Below, one piece after another: positions 1 through 6,170 of a stretch of DNA of 7,005 nucleotides. The stretch spans positions 1 through 7,005 of the forward strand of contig JAEYWB010000223.1 of assembly GCA_023429275.1 (NCBI GenBank). Direction: 5' to 3'. The notes beneath the pieces are model-generated. The model had not been told where the DNA came from, ran no database searches, and was given only the letters and a program-made list of their open reading frames with translations. A program made the translations under genes and the position numbers. The stretch comes from Planctomycetota bacterium (GTDB lineage: Bacteria; Planctomycetota; Planctomycetia; Planctomycetales; Planctomycetaceae). The first letter of the stretch is position 1, and each line of letters opens with the position of its first letter.

Positions 1-206
1 CCCCCCGACGGGAACCGCTTGTAGGCGGACTCGTAGTTGTGGAGGGCGAGACCCATCTGCTTCAGGTTGTTCTTGCACGTGCTGCGGCGGGCCGCTTCAC
101 GGGCCTGCTGGACGGCCGGCAGCAGGATCGCCACCAGCACGGCGATGATCGCGATCACCACCAGCAGCTCAATCAACGTAAACCCTTGACGAGACCTTCT
201 CACCAT
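1..206 (-). CDS. DUF1559 / prepilin-like protein, N-terminal fragment (cut by window edge)
   Basis: About 68 codons are visible, starting at the ATG at 206-204 and running off the left edge. The product begins [15 protein letters not shown]. This is a short basic leader, the prepilin peptidase site G|F with Glu at position +5, and one hydrophobic helix ([17 protein letters not shown]). [21 protein letters not shown] segment then opens the DUF1559 domain. Proteins of this family are exported, probably by a type II secretion/pseudopilin route; their molecular function is unknown. The frame stays open upstream to a stop at 426-428, but I see no ATG, GTG or TTG there, so the ATG at 206 (or GTG at 203) is the start. 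The ribosome site is weak (GGGGA about 6 bases upstream). From the GFTLIE motif onward it matches the paralogue at 515-1705 with one difference (Leu for Ile) over 62 residues. Confidence 0.93.
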   Translation of the reverse strand, partial: MVRRSRQGFTLIELLVVIAIIAVLVAILLPAVQQAREAARRSTCKNNLKQMGLALHNYESAYKRFPSG

Positions 207-514
207 GACGAATCCCCGGAAGAACGGATGAAGAACAAAAGAGAATCCCCGAACGGGAATTCCTCGAATGGTTAAGGCTCGCCTTCGATTGTTAACGACA
301 CGAGAAGGCCCCGAGAATTTCCGGCGAATGTGTGCGGTTGCGTGTCTTTCACCGTCCCTCCTGAACAGAGGCTGTGGTTCTCCGGGTTTGCGTTCGACGG
401 GTGGTCGTCGTGGCGTCTCACCTCCTTAACAAATCTCGTTGAGAGCGGAGCAGAGCTCGAGGAGACCTGTTGGCGATCCGACAGAATCCCCTCGCGCTCC
501 GGAAATGTGCTCAG
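207..514. other. Intergenic region between the two DUF1559 genes
   Basis: These roughly 310 bases lie after the stop of the complete DUF1559 gene and before the start of the truncated one, both on the minus strand. I see no convincing gene and no hairpin with a T-run. Small palindromic patches exist, such as AAGGC/GCCTT at about 274-285 and GTTAAC at 291-296, but they are weak. A minus-strand TAAGGAGGTGA (417-427) looks like a perfect Shine-Dalgarno sequence but has no start codon at a usable distance. A promoter for the truncated gene could lie in the more A/T-rich part at about 230-300, but I cannot point to clear boxes. Confidence 0.6.
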
Positions 515-1705
515 TCAGTTCGCGGAGGGAAGGTCGACCTGCTCTCCGTCAGCCCGCGCGACGAGCCGGGCGATCACCGTGGCGTCCATGTTCTCCGACA
601 GGAACCGGACGGCCCCGTCGGCGAACACGCACTGCGCCCCGCCGGTGTGGAACGAGAAGATCTCGTCATTCGGACCGCAGTCCCGTGTCGACCAGAGGCT
701 CGCCGCGGTATCGGGGGCCACGACGGTGGAGCTCCCGCCGGTCGGCCGGGCATGGTTGTTGATCAGCTTGCCGGGATTGAACGTGGAACCGGGCATCGCC
801 GACGCATTGCCGCAGCCCCCGGTCACTCCCATCCCGAGCGCCGGTTCCCCCCAGCGGTTCGGGCAGCGGTTCCCGCCGCAGGTGTCGGCCGCCACGACTC
901 CGAGCGCCGTGTTGCCGCTGTACGGATCGGCTCCGAATCCGAAGTTGCTGTTGCTGTTCGCGACCGCCCACTGGCGGCCGGAGGACTCCGCGATGGCGAT
1001 CGTGTTGCTCGTCCCGTCCATGAGCAGTCCCATCGGCGTTCCTCCGAGAGCGAGGGCGCCGGGGCGACGGCCGAGGGCCGAAGTCGATGTCCCGGGGGAA
1101 GGTGGCTGGCTCTGTCCGAGCGCGGCGCTCCCCGTGGTGGTCTCGACGTCGGTGAAGACGGTCGGCGAATAGTCAGTCTGCCCGAATCCGGCCGAGTCAT
1201 CGACGTAGACACCGTTGCTCGGGCAGAGGAACGCGGCCACCTTCGTCGAGGTGGCGTCCTTGTTCCGCGCCGGGGCTGTGCCGGTCGTCGAGTTGTAGGG
1301 GAGCCCCAGGATCATCGTGTTGTAGACAGGGGCCTGATCGATGTACGGAAGGATCGACGTGAAGGTCGAGTGAGGATCGACCCCCACGCCGAACTTCCCC
1401 GCGGTTCCGTCCCAGTTCGGCGCGAAGCCGATCGACCCGATCCGCAGCGACGCAGCCTGAGTCGCCGTCGCGGTGGCATCCATTCCCTTGCCGCCCGAGG
1501 GGAATCTCTTGTACGCCGACTCGTAGTTGTGGATCGCCAGTCCCATCTGCTTCAGGTTGTTCTTGCAGGTGCTTCGGCGGGCCGCTTCCCGCGCCTGCTG
1601 GACCGCGGGGAGCAGGATCGCCACCAGCACCGCGATGATCGCGATCACGACCAGCAGTTCGATCAGCGTGAACCCGGAGTGTCTGCGCAGTTGCCTCGAC
1701 ATCAT
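515..1705 (-). CDS. DUF1559 domain-containing prepilin-like protein, complete
   Basis: 396 residues, a usual length for the planctomycete DUF1559 family. The basic leader [10 protein letters not shown] is followed by the prepilin-type methylation/cleavage motif G11-F-T-L-I-E16 and a hydrophobic helix (about 17-35). The DUF1559 domain fills the rest. Family hallmarks near the C-terminus are [11 protein letters not shown] (230-240) and [20 protein letters not shown] (351-370). Cysteines at 161, 276, 281, 298 and 343 could form disulfides outside the cytoplasm. The protein is probably processed by prepilin peptidase and anchored or exported; no enzymatic role is known. Two adjacent ATGs are possible starts. 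GAAAGG at 1709-1714 is spaced better for the second (1702-1700), which would drop one residue. A near-identical paralogue lies downstream on the same strand. The plus-strand ORFs opposite it are shadows. Confidence 0.95.
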   Translation of the reverse strand: MMSRQLRRHSGFTLIELLVVIAIIAVLVAILLPAVQQAREAARRSTCKNNLKQMGLAIHNYESAYKRFPSGGKGMDATATATQAASLRIGSIGFAPNWDGTAGKFGVGVDPHSTFTSILPYIDQAPVYNTMILGLPYNSTTGTAPARNKDATSTKVAAFLCPSNGVYVDDSAGFGQTDYSPTVFTDVETTTGSAALGQSQPPSPGTSTSALGRRPGALALGGTPMGLLMDGTSNTIAIAESSGRQWAVANSNSNFGFGADPYSGNTALGVVAADTCGGNRCPNRWGEPALGMGVTGGCGNASAMPGSTFNPGKLINNHARPTGGSSTVVAPDTAASLWSTRDCGPNDEIFSFHTGGAQCVFADGAVRFLSENMDATVIARLVARADGEQVDLPSAN

Positions 1706-1900
1706 CAGCCTTTCAGGAAGAGAGAATGAATCCGCTCCGCCGCGCGGGAGCGTGAGAAGCAGGAACGCCGCCGGCCCCGATTTGTTCTGCGGAACTCCCT
1801 CAATTCAGAGTGAAGTGCGGCACCCTGAAGAGAGTTCCTGACGGGATCTTTAGACAAAGGGAAACTTGTCTTGAGAACGTCTGAATTGCGGACCTCGACG

Positions 1901-1937
1901 GTCACCCTGTGACGGCGGAGGGGGATTCTTCCGCCGT
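1901..1937. repeat. Two overlapping inverted repeats (possible alternative hairpins)
   Basis: The first repeat has arms 1901-1905 and 1909-1913 around a 3-base loop. The second has perfect 8-base arms 1912-1919 and 1930-1937. The inner arms share bases 1912-1913, so both hairpins cannot form fully at once. They lie in the divergent intergenic region, about 140 bases before the proposed hydrolase start. Function unknown; an operator or leader structure is possible but unproven. Confidence 0.4.
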
Positions 1938-2067
1938 GGCAGGGGAGCTTGTTCCGATGATGAAGAGTGGACCGCGCACGACGCCGCAGGACCGGTTGTC
2001 ATCGAGGACCAATACCCCGGCGCGCGACGGCGCGGTAAGCTGGATCGTCGCGATCGAATGCCGCCAC

Positions 2068-2072
2068 GGAGG
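2068..2072 (+). promoter_or_regulatory. Shine-Dalgarno site GGAGG that points to a CTG start
   Basis: GGAGG lies 5 bases before a CTG at 2078-2080. No ATG, GTG or TTG lies in frame between the upstream stop (TAA 2036-2038) and the GTG at 2138, and that GTG has no ribosome site in front of it. Starting at the CTG gives a complete signal peptide; starting at the GTG cuts it in half. The site also lies inside a 7-codon ORF (2058-2081) whose TGA overlaps the CTG. Confidence 0.6.
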
Positions 2073-2077
2073 CGCCC

Positions 2078-4426
2078 CTGACCGACATCTCTTCCATCGC
2101 CGGACGTCTTCTCGCCGCCATCGCTCTGGCCGCTGCGGTGACGCTTCCCCTCTCGACCGCACGGGGCGATACCGTGCCGCTCAAAGGGAGCGTCATCCTG
2201 CGGGGAATCGCTGTCCGGGTCCCCGGGCTCAATCTCCGCACGGCGCAGCAGAACAACGGCGGACCGACCGCCAACAACCCGATCGTCCTCGTCGACGATG
2301 GCGTGCGGCTCTATTTCGTCCCGCGGTGGCTCGTCCCCGAGATCCGGGAGGAGGATGACCTCGCGAGCCTCGTGCGGATCAAGATCGATCAGCGAAAGAC
2401 GACGCGTACCTCCGGGCCCGAAGTCATCGGCGGCTTCAAGGACGTCCGCCCGTTCAACGAGTTCGGCCACGGGATGGTGACGCTTGGCCTTCGCAACAAG
2501 GACCTCGACATCTCGCTCGGCATCACGGAACTTCGCCCCGACTATGCCCGGGTCGAGGCGCTCAACTACAGCTGGCAGTTCGCCATCTCGCTCGCGTCGC
2601 TCCCTCCCGAGACTCTCCGGGCGATCCTGCAGCGCGGCATCGACCCCGAGAAGGAGGAGGACCGCAAGTCGCTCGTCCTCTTCTATGTCCAGGCGGAAAT
2701 GTACCCGGAGGCCTCCCGCGAGCTCGCCAGCGTGATGGCGGACTTCCCCTCTCTCAAGGAATGGGGAGCGGGCCTGCAGCCGCGGATCGCCGAGGGGTTC
2801 GCGCTCAAGGGGATGAACGAGATCCAGCGGCGAATCGCGGCCGGACAGCACGCACTCGCCTATCAGTACGCCCAGGCGTTCCCGACCGAGCAGGTCAGCG
2901 CCGACGTCAGCCGCCAGGCACGCGAGATCGTCCTCCAGTACGAGCAGGCGCTCGACAGCCGCACCCGCGTCCTGATGCGGCTCGACGAGCTCCAGGGGAA
3001 GCTCAAGCCGGAACTGGCCGATCAGCTTCGCCCCCTGCGCGCCCAGCTGGCCGATGAGCTGCATTACGACACGCTCCCGCGGCTTGCCGCGTTCATCCGG
3101 TCCGAGCGGGACCCGGACCTGAAGCCGGAGCAGCAGCTCGCTCTTGCCTACTCCGGCTGGGTGCTCGGAGAGTCGGCCGCGATTCTCGAGCTGCCCGAGA
3201 CGCTTCGGCTCTGGGAAGCACGTTATCTCGCCCTCGAGTACCTGCGCGAGGAGAAGAACCCTCCCCGGCAGGAGGAGTTGCTCGCAAAGCTCCGCGCGGT
3301 CGAAGGGACCACTCCGGAAAAGCTCGTCCAGATGGTCCCGCAGCTCCCGCTGCCGTTCGATGCGCCGGACGTCACGCCGCGCCAGGTTCAGACGATCCAG
3401 ATCACCGAGCCGATGAACCCGGGCGATCCGGTCGAGTACTCGGTCATCCTGCCGCCGGAGTATTCGCCCTATCGCCGCTATCCGGCTCTCGTGGTCATGC
3501 ACGACTCGGGAAAGTCCCCCGAAGAAGAACTCCGGTGGTGGGCGGGAACACCCGGCCAGGACGGCTGGGCGGCACGACGGGGGTACATCACGATTGCTCC
3601 CACGTACCTGGGCGAAGGAGCCACCGCCTATCAGCACGATCCCGAGTCGCACCGGATCATCATCGAGACGCTGCTCGACGCCCGGAAGCGGTTTGCGATC
3701 GATTCCGACAGGGTGACGATTGCCGGGCACGGCAGCGGCGGGGACGCCGTGTTCGACATGGCGACGGCGCATCCGGATCTCTTCGCGGGGGCGGTGCCGA
3801 TTTGCGGCCACAGCTTCCGATCCGCTTCATACCTCCGGCGGAACGCCCCGGATATCTCCTGGTACGTCGTGTCCGGAGACCGCGAGCCTCCCAACATCAT
3901 GATGGACAATGCCCGCGACCTGAACGACATGATGAACCAGCGGCACCGGGTCATCCTGTGCGAGTTCAAGTCCCGCGGCTTCGAGAACTACCGCGAGGAG
4001 CTTCCGAGGATCTTCGACTGGCTCGAGACGGTGGTCCGTCCGCCGCTCAAGGAGTCGGCCTCGTTTGAGGCTAAGACCCTCCGCGTCACCGACAACGAGT
4101 TCGCCTGGCTCACCTGTTCGAGCTTCCCCTCGAACACGCTGCGGCCTCCCTCGTGGGACACCCCCGGCGTCAAACCGGCGCCGGTCGTCATCTCGGGCAA
4201 GATCACGGCCGGGGGGACGATCTACATCGTCAATCCGGGACGGCGTTCGACGCTGTGGCTGACGCGGGATCTCGTCGACTTCGACAAGCGGGTCACGGTG
4301 CACGTGAACTCGTCGGTCCGTTTCCGCGACTTCGCGCAACCGGACATCGCGGCGACGCTCGAGAGACTCGCGATCACCGGCGACCGCCAGCGCCCGGCCT
4401 GGGCGAAGATTGATATTCAGCAGTGA
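2078..4426 (+). CDS. Exported alpha/beta-hydrolase-fold protein with degenerate catalytic triad
   Basis: With the proposed CTG start the product is 782 residues (762 from the GTG at 2138). Residues 1-30 look like a Sec signal peptide: Arg at 10, hydrophobic core LLAAIALAAAVTLPL, and a cleavage site near STA|RG. Next comes an unrecognised domain (about 35-165), then a helical, TPR-like region rich in Leu, Ala and Glu (about 165-430). An esterase/PHB-depolymerase-like alpha/beta-hydrolase domain follows (about 445-660), then a 120-residue beta-rich tail. In the hydrolase domain the nucleophile elbow reads AGHGSGG. Family members normally have GHSxGG, so Gly552 replaces the serine. The usual late GxGH motif reads SRGFEN, with Phe635 in place of His. 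The fold looks intact (VEYSVILPPEY, YPALVVMHDSG, WYVVSGDREP), so this may be a binding or scaffold protein. Ser553, one place on, could still act; that is less likely. No partner gene is evident. Confidence 0.85.
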   Translation: MTDISSIAGRLLAAIALAAAVTLPLSTARGDTVPLKGSVILRGIAVRVPGLNLRTAQQNNGGPTANNPIVLVDDGVRLYFVPRWLVPEIREEDDLASLVRIKIDQRKTTRTSGPEVIGGFKDVRPFNEFGHGMVTLGLRNKDLDISLGITELRPDYARVEALNYSWQFAISLASLPPETLRAILQRGIDPEKEEDRKSLVLFYVQAEMYPEASRELASVMADFPSLKEWGAGLQPRIAEGFALKGMNEIQRRIAAGQHALAYQYAQAFPTEQVSADVSRQAREIVLQYEQALDSRTRVLMRLDELQGKLKPELADQLRPLRAQLADELHYDTLPRLAAFIRSERDPDLKPEQQLALAYSGWVLGESAAILELPETLRLWEARYLALEYLREEKNPPRQEELLAKLRAVEGTTPEKLVQMVPQLPLPFDAPDVTPRQVQTIQITEPMNPGDPVEYSVILPPEYSPYRRYPALVVMHDSGKSPEEELRWWAGTPGQDGWAARRGYITIAPTYLGEGATAYQHDPESHRIIIETLLDARKRFAIDSDRVTIAGHGSGGDAVFDMATAHPDLFAGAVPICGHSFRSASYLRRNAPDISWYVVSGDREPPNIMMDNARDLNDMMNQRHRVILCEFKSRGFENYREELPRIFDWLETVVRPPLKESASFEAKTLRVTDNEFAWLTCSSFPSNTLRPPSWDTPGVKPAPVVISGKITAGGTIYIVNPGRRSTLWLTRDLVDFDKRVTVHVNSSVRFRDFAQPDIAATLERLAITGDRQRPAWAKIDIQQ

Positions 4427-4474
4427 AAGGCGGCGGTGCGAAGCGCATCGTCCGTGTATAGTTACGATTGAGGT

Positions 4475-4494
4475 GTTGCAGACGTTCCTGCAAC
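4475..4494 (+). terminator. Hairpin after the hydrolase-like gene, candidate terminator
   Basis: GTTGCAG (4475-4481) and CTGCAAC (4488-4494) form a perfect 7-bp stem around a 6-base loop, 48 bases after the stop codon. GGT at 4472-4474 could extend the stem with ACC at 4500-4502 through a bulge. There is no T-run, so intrinsic termination is uncertain. Its position just before a candidate promoter for the next gene fits a transcription boundary. Confidence 0.4.
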
Positions 4495-4505
4495 CCAACA
4501 CCGGA

Positions 4506-4535
4506 TTGATCGAGGCCAATTTCCGGGGCTAGAAT
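4506..4535 (+). promoter_or_regulatory. Candidate sigma-70-type promoter for the L12-like/HNH pair
   Basis: TTGATC (4506-4511) and TAGAAT (4530-4535) match the -35 and -10 consensus at 4 of 6 and 5 of 6 positions with an 18-base spacer. Transcription would start about 30 bases before the ATG at 4571. It lies directly after the hairpin at 4475-4494, as expected for an independently transcribed unit. Planctomycete promoters are poorly defined, so this rests on resemblance alone. Confidence 0.4.
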
Positions 4536-4570
4536 CGGGATGCATTCAATCGACAGGCGGCTCGACGGCA

Positions 4571-5203
4571 ATGAGCAAAGAGAAGACCGAACAGCAGCGA
4601 CTCGATGAGAAGCTCGGCGACCTGACCTTGCTGCAAGCCAAGCAACTGGCGGACTACCTCTCAAGCGTTCACGGCGTCATCCCGGCTGGCGGTGATATTG
4701 ACGTCAGAATCTTCGGCAGCAAACCGGGAGAGCCGAAGACGGAGTTCGACGTCGTCTTGACGTCGTCAGGGGACCGCAAAATCGAGGTCATTAAGGTCGT
4801 CCGCTCCATCACCGGCCTGGGGTTGAAAGAGGCCAAGGATCTGGTTGAAACCGTGCCGAAGCCGGTTAAGGTCGCTGCACCGAGAGAGGAAGCCGAACGA
4901 ATCAGGAGAGAACTAGAGGCTGCAGGCGGTCAAGTCGTCGTTGAAGGCGACCTCATCCCGGAAGCCCGCGTGTCGGCGTCCTCCCCCTCGGGTGCCGCAT
5001 GGACAGAAGCCGAGAACTCCCGGAGGATTGAGCTTCTCGTTCTCCGGGCGAATCGTCGACTGGACGATGCTCAAGCTCAAGAGCTTGATGAGCTGCAGGA
5101 GCGTTGTGCCGCTTTCCTGGACACGTACGCGCCGCTTCCATTCGACAAGCTTTCACAGTTAGAGAACCGCCTGAATAGGGTAGAAGACGACAATGCTCCC
5201 TGA
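4571..5203 (+). CDS. Ribosomal protein L7/L12-like protein with C-terminal extension
   Basis: 210 residues, against about 120-130 for true L7/L12. Residues 12-36 ([20 protein letters not shown] and on) resemble the L12 N-terminal dimerisation helices. Residues 37-56 are a short linker in place of the usual Ala-rich hinge. Residues 57-125 are a clear L12 C-terminal domain, from TEFDVVL through [13 protein letters not shown] to AAGGQVVVE. Residues matching those that bind translational GTPases in E. coli L12 are kept: Lys70, Ile74, Lys75, Arg78, Leu85, Glu87 and Lys89. Residues 126-210 are an extra, charged and probably helical tail absent from stalk proteins. The cell's real L12 gene should sit in the rplJ-rpoB cluster, which is not here, so this is a paralogue with another job. 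The ribosome site is weak (AGGCGG, 10 bases upstream). The gene overlaps the HNH gene by 11 bases and has lower GC than its neighbours. Annotation pipelines may mislabel it as a ribosomal protein. Confidence 0.85.
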   Translation: MSKEKTEQQRLDEKLGDLTLLQAKQLADYLSSVHGVIPAGGDIDVRIFGSKPGEPKTEFDVVLTSSGDRKIEVIKVVRSITGLGLKEAKDLVETVPKPVKVAAPREEAERIRRELEAAGGQVVVEGDLIPEARVSASSPSGAAWTEAENSRRIELLVLRANRRLDDAQAQELDELQERCAAFLDTYAPLPFDKLSQLENRLNRVEDDNAP

Positions 5204-5798
5204 AGGGTATTCTCCTTTCTCGCGACCCGCGGGTCACTACAGAAAGCACGGGCCATTTGGATATGAGAACTACGGCAGTTACAGAGACTGGCTGCGGGAT
5301 GAGTATCTCTTCCGGTGCTGCTACTGCCTGGTCAGAGAGCAGTGGTATGGAGGCTCGGCGGTCTTCCATATCGATCACGTCCAGTCGCAGCGCGCCGAGC
5401 CCAGCTTGACAACCACCTATGACAACCTGACCTATAGCTGCATTCAGTGCAATCTGGCCAAGAGAGACAAACGTATTCCGGACCCGGCCTGTCTCACGTC
5501 GGAAACGGTCCGGTTGAACGAAGACGGAAGTTTCAGCGGTCAGACGGCCGATGCCACCTTCCTCATCGACGCCCTCGTGCTGAATCGCGCGAGCGCGAAG
5601 GCTTATCGGCTTCGCATCGTGGCGTTGTCAGATCGGGCGCGCCGCCAGCCTGACCGCCATTCGTTGGAGTTCTTCGAGTTTCCCGCCGAACTCCCTGACT
5701 TGTCGACAATGCGCCCGAAAGGGAACCACCGACCCGAAGGTATTACAATGTCGTGGTTTGAACTCCGGTCACAGGGGCAGCTACCCGCTTTCTATTGA
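5193..5798 (+). CDS. HNH endonuclease
   Basis: 201 residues with a complete zinc-stabilised HNH core. Cys42 and Cys45 form the first knuckle (RCCYC). His59-Ile-Asp61-His62 gives the DH of the beta-hairpin. Asn78 in YDNL is the central Asn, and Cys83-x2-Cys86-Asn87-x2-Lys90 closes the motif. The core is preceded by a basic/aromatic segment with RDWLRDEY (31-38). It is followed by a 110-residue helical part ending in [14 protein letters not shown]. Such enzymes cut DNA, or sometimes RNA, with one metal ion; all ligands and the general base look intact, so it should be active. The specificity is not readable from sequence. Its ATG lies inside the end of the L12-like gene (11-base overlap) with only a weak ribosome site (around GGGTAGAAG), so translation is probably coupled. 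No methyltransferase, integrase, transposase or intron is present, so it does not look like part of a classical restriction pair or a homing element. Confidence 0.88.
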   Translation: MLPEGYSPFSRPAGHYRKHGPFGYENYGSYRDWLRDEYLFRCCYCLVREQWYGGSAVFHIDHVQSQRAEPSLTTTYDNLTYSCIQCNLAKRDKRIPDPACLTSETVRLNEDGSFSGQTADATFLIDALVLNRASAKAYRLRIVALSDRARRQPDRHSLEFFEFPAELPDLSTMRPKGNHRPEGITMSWFELRSQGQLPAFY

Positions 5799-5940
5799 TC
5801 AGCGCTGGCTGGACTGTCGGCGAGTAAATCAGGTGAGCTGGATCGCGGACCGCGTCCGAGTGGGCGTCGATACGCCAGCCGCGCGACCCGGCTCATATCA
5901 GCGTTGTCAGCGATCAGTCCTGAGTCTTCAGTCGGAGCAA

Positions 5941-5974
5941 CAGTCGAGGGCGGAACGGACCGATGCCTCGACTG
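5941..5974. repeat. 9-bp perfect inverted repeat (hairpin)
   Basis: CAGTCGAGG (5941-5949) and CCTCGACTG (5966-5974) are exact reverse complements around a 16-base loop. Inside the loop CGG (5951-5953) can pair with CCG (5960-5962). It begins 143 bases after the HNH stop and has no T-run on either side. It is a candidate terminator for the L12-like/HNH transcript or a structural boundary. Confidence 0.5.
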
Positions 5975-5994
5975 AACCTCCACCGAGCGGCTTC

Positions 5995-6103
5995 AAGCTT
6001 GCTTCACTCCCCGACGATTGTGGAGGGAATCCCTCCCGGACCAGGGAAAGCACTCGGCCCAGCAGGGACTTTCCCGCATCGTCACGCGCAGCGCAGCAAG
6101 CTT
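5995..6103. repeat. Nested inverted repeats (possible three-way junction)
   Basis: Outer arms AAGCTTGCT (5995-6003) and AGCAAGCTT (6095-6103) are 9-base reverse complements. Between them lie a palindrome GGAGGGA-A-TCCCTCC (6022-6036) and a second stem, GGGAAAG (6044-6050) with CTTTCCC (6069-6075). Together they can fold into an outer stem enclosing two hairpins. Part of this could arise by chance in GC-rich DNA, but three nested pairs in 110 bases is notable. Confidence 0.45.
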
Positions 6104-6145
6104 CGATCCCCACAGCGCCCCGTCGGCACACTGGACCGGACTGAT

Positions 6146-6170
6146 AACTGAGAACTGAGAACTGAGAACT
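6146..6170. repeat. Tandem heptamer repeat (AACTGAG)3-AACT
   Basis: AACTGAG occurs three times in direct succession (6146-6152, 6153-6159, 6160-6166), followed by a partial AACT. It ends 16 bases beyond the stop of the minus-strand U32 gene, so it would lie in that gene's 3' untranslated region. It is A/T-richer than its surroundings. My impression from memory is that similar short AACTGA-type repeats occur between genes in other planctomycete genomes; their role is unknown. Confidence 0.75.

Larger units (their letters stand above)
1..1675. repeat. Direct repeat: 5' ends of the two DUF1559 genes (1-185 and 1491-1675)
   Basis: Bases 1-185 align without gaps to 1491-1675 at a constant offset of 1490. 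I count 23 mismatches, about 88% identity. Nearly all changes are silent: over the 62 residues shared from GFTLIE onward only one amino acid differs. The similarity stops abruptly upstream of the conserved motif, so leaders and intergenic regions are unrelated. This is a gene duplication held by strong selection or refreshed by gene conversion, not a mobile element. Confidence 0.85.
1706..2077. other. Divergent intergenic region with small inverted repeats
   Basis: About 370 bases separate the minus-strand DUF1559 gene from the plus-strand hydrolase-like gene, so promoters for both must lie here. I find no credible -35/-10 pair on either strand. The clearest structures are two overlapping inverted repeats. 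GTCAC-CCT-GTGAC is at 1901-1913, and ACGGCGGA (1912-1919) pairs with TCCGCCGT (1930-1937) across a 10-base loop. A weaker GACAA/TTGTC pair spans 1853-1870. None is followed by a T-run. ORFs that cross this stretch have an arginine-rich, low-complexity composition typical of spurious frames in GC-rich DNA. Confidence 0.55.

Noticed and set aside
414..430. 3' end of a 16S rRNA gene (TCACCTCCTTA)
   Set aside because: Only about 11 bases match; the upstream sequence lacks the conserved 16S helix 45 and GTAACAAGGTAGCCG-type segment.
470..1729. 419-codon plus-strand ORF opposite the DUF1559 gene
   Set aside because: Arg-rich composition and no domain; it is the antisense shadow of a well-recognised DUF1559 protein.
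1850..3811. 653-codon ORF on the minus strand opposite the hydrolase-like gene
   Set aside because: It is Arg/Asp/Leu-rich with no recognisable domain, and it mirrors a plus-strand gene with a clear fold and signal peptide. Long antisense ORFs are expected in DNA with GC-rich third codon positions.
3827..4519. 230-codon minus-strand ORF covering the 3' end of the hydrolase gene
   Set aside because: Antisense shadow with biased Arg/Asp/Val composition and no recognisable motif.
4571..5203. Calling this gene rplL, the cell's ribosomal L7/L12
   Set aside because: It is about 85 residues too long, has a short non-Ala-rich hinge, lies next to an HNH gene, and lacks the rplJ/rpoB neighbours.
5193..5798. 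Homing endonuclease or group I intron/intein interpretation of the HNH gene
   Set aside because: It is a free-standing ORF overlapping another complete gene, with no visible intron, intein or interrupted host gene.
6022..6036. CRISPR-like or transposon terminal repeat
   Set aside because: A single palindrome without regularly spaced copies, transposase or target-site duplication.
5758..6144. 128-codon TTG-started ORF after the HNH gene as a third cassette gene
   Set aside because: Ser/Arg/Pro-rich composition, no ribosome site, overlaps the HNH end by 41 bases, and runs through the inverted repeats.
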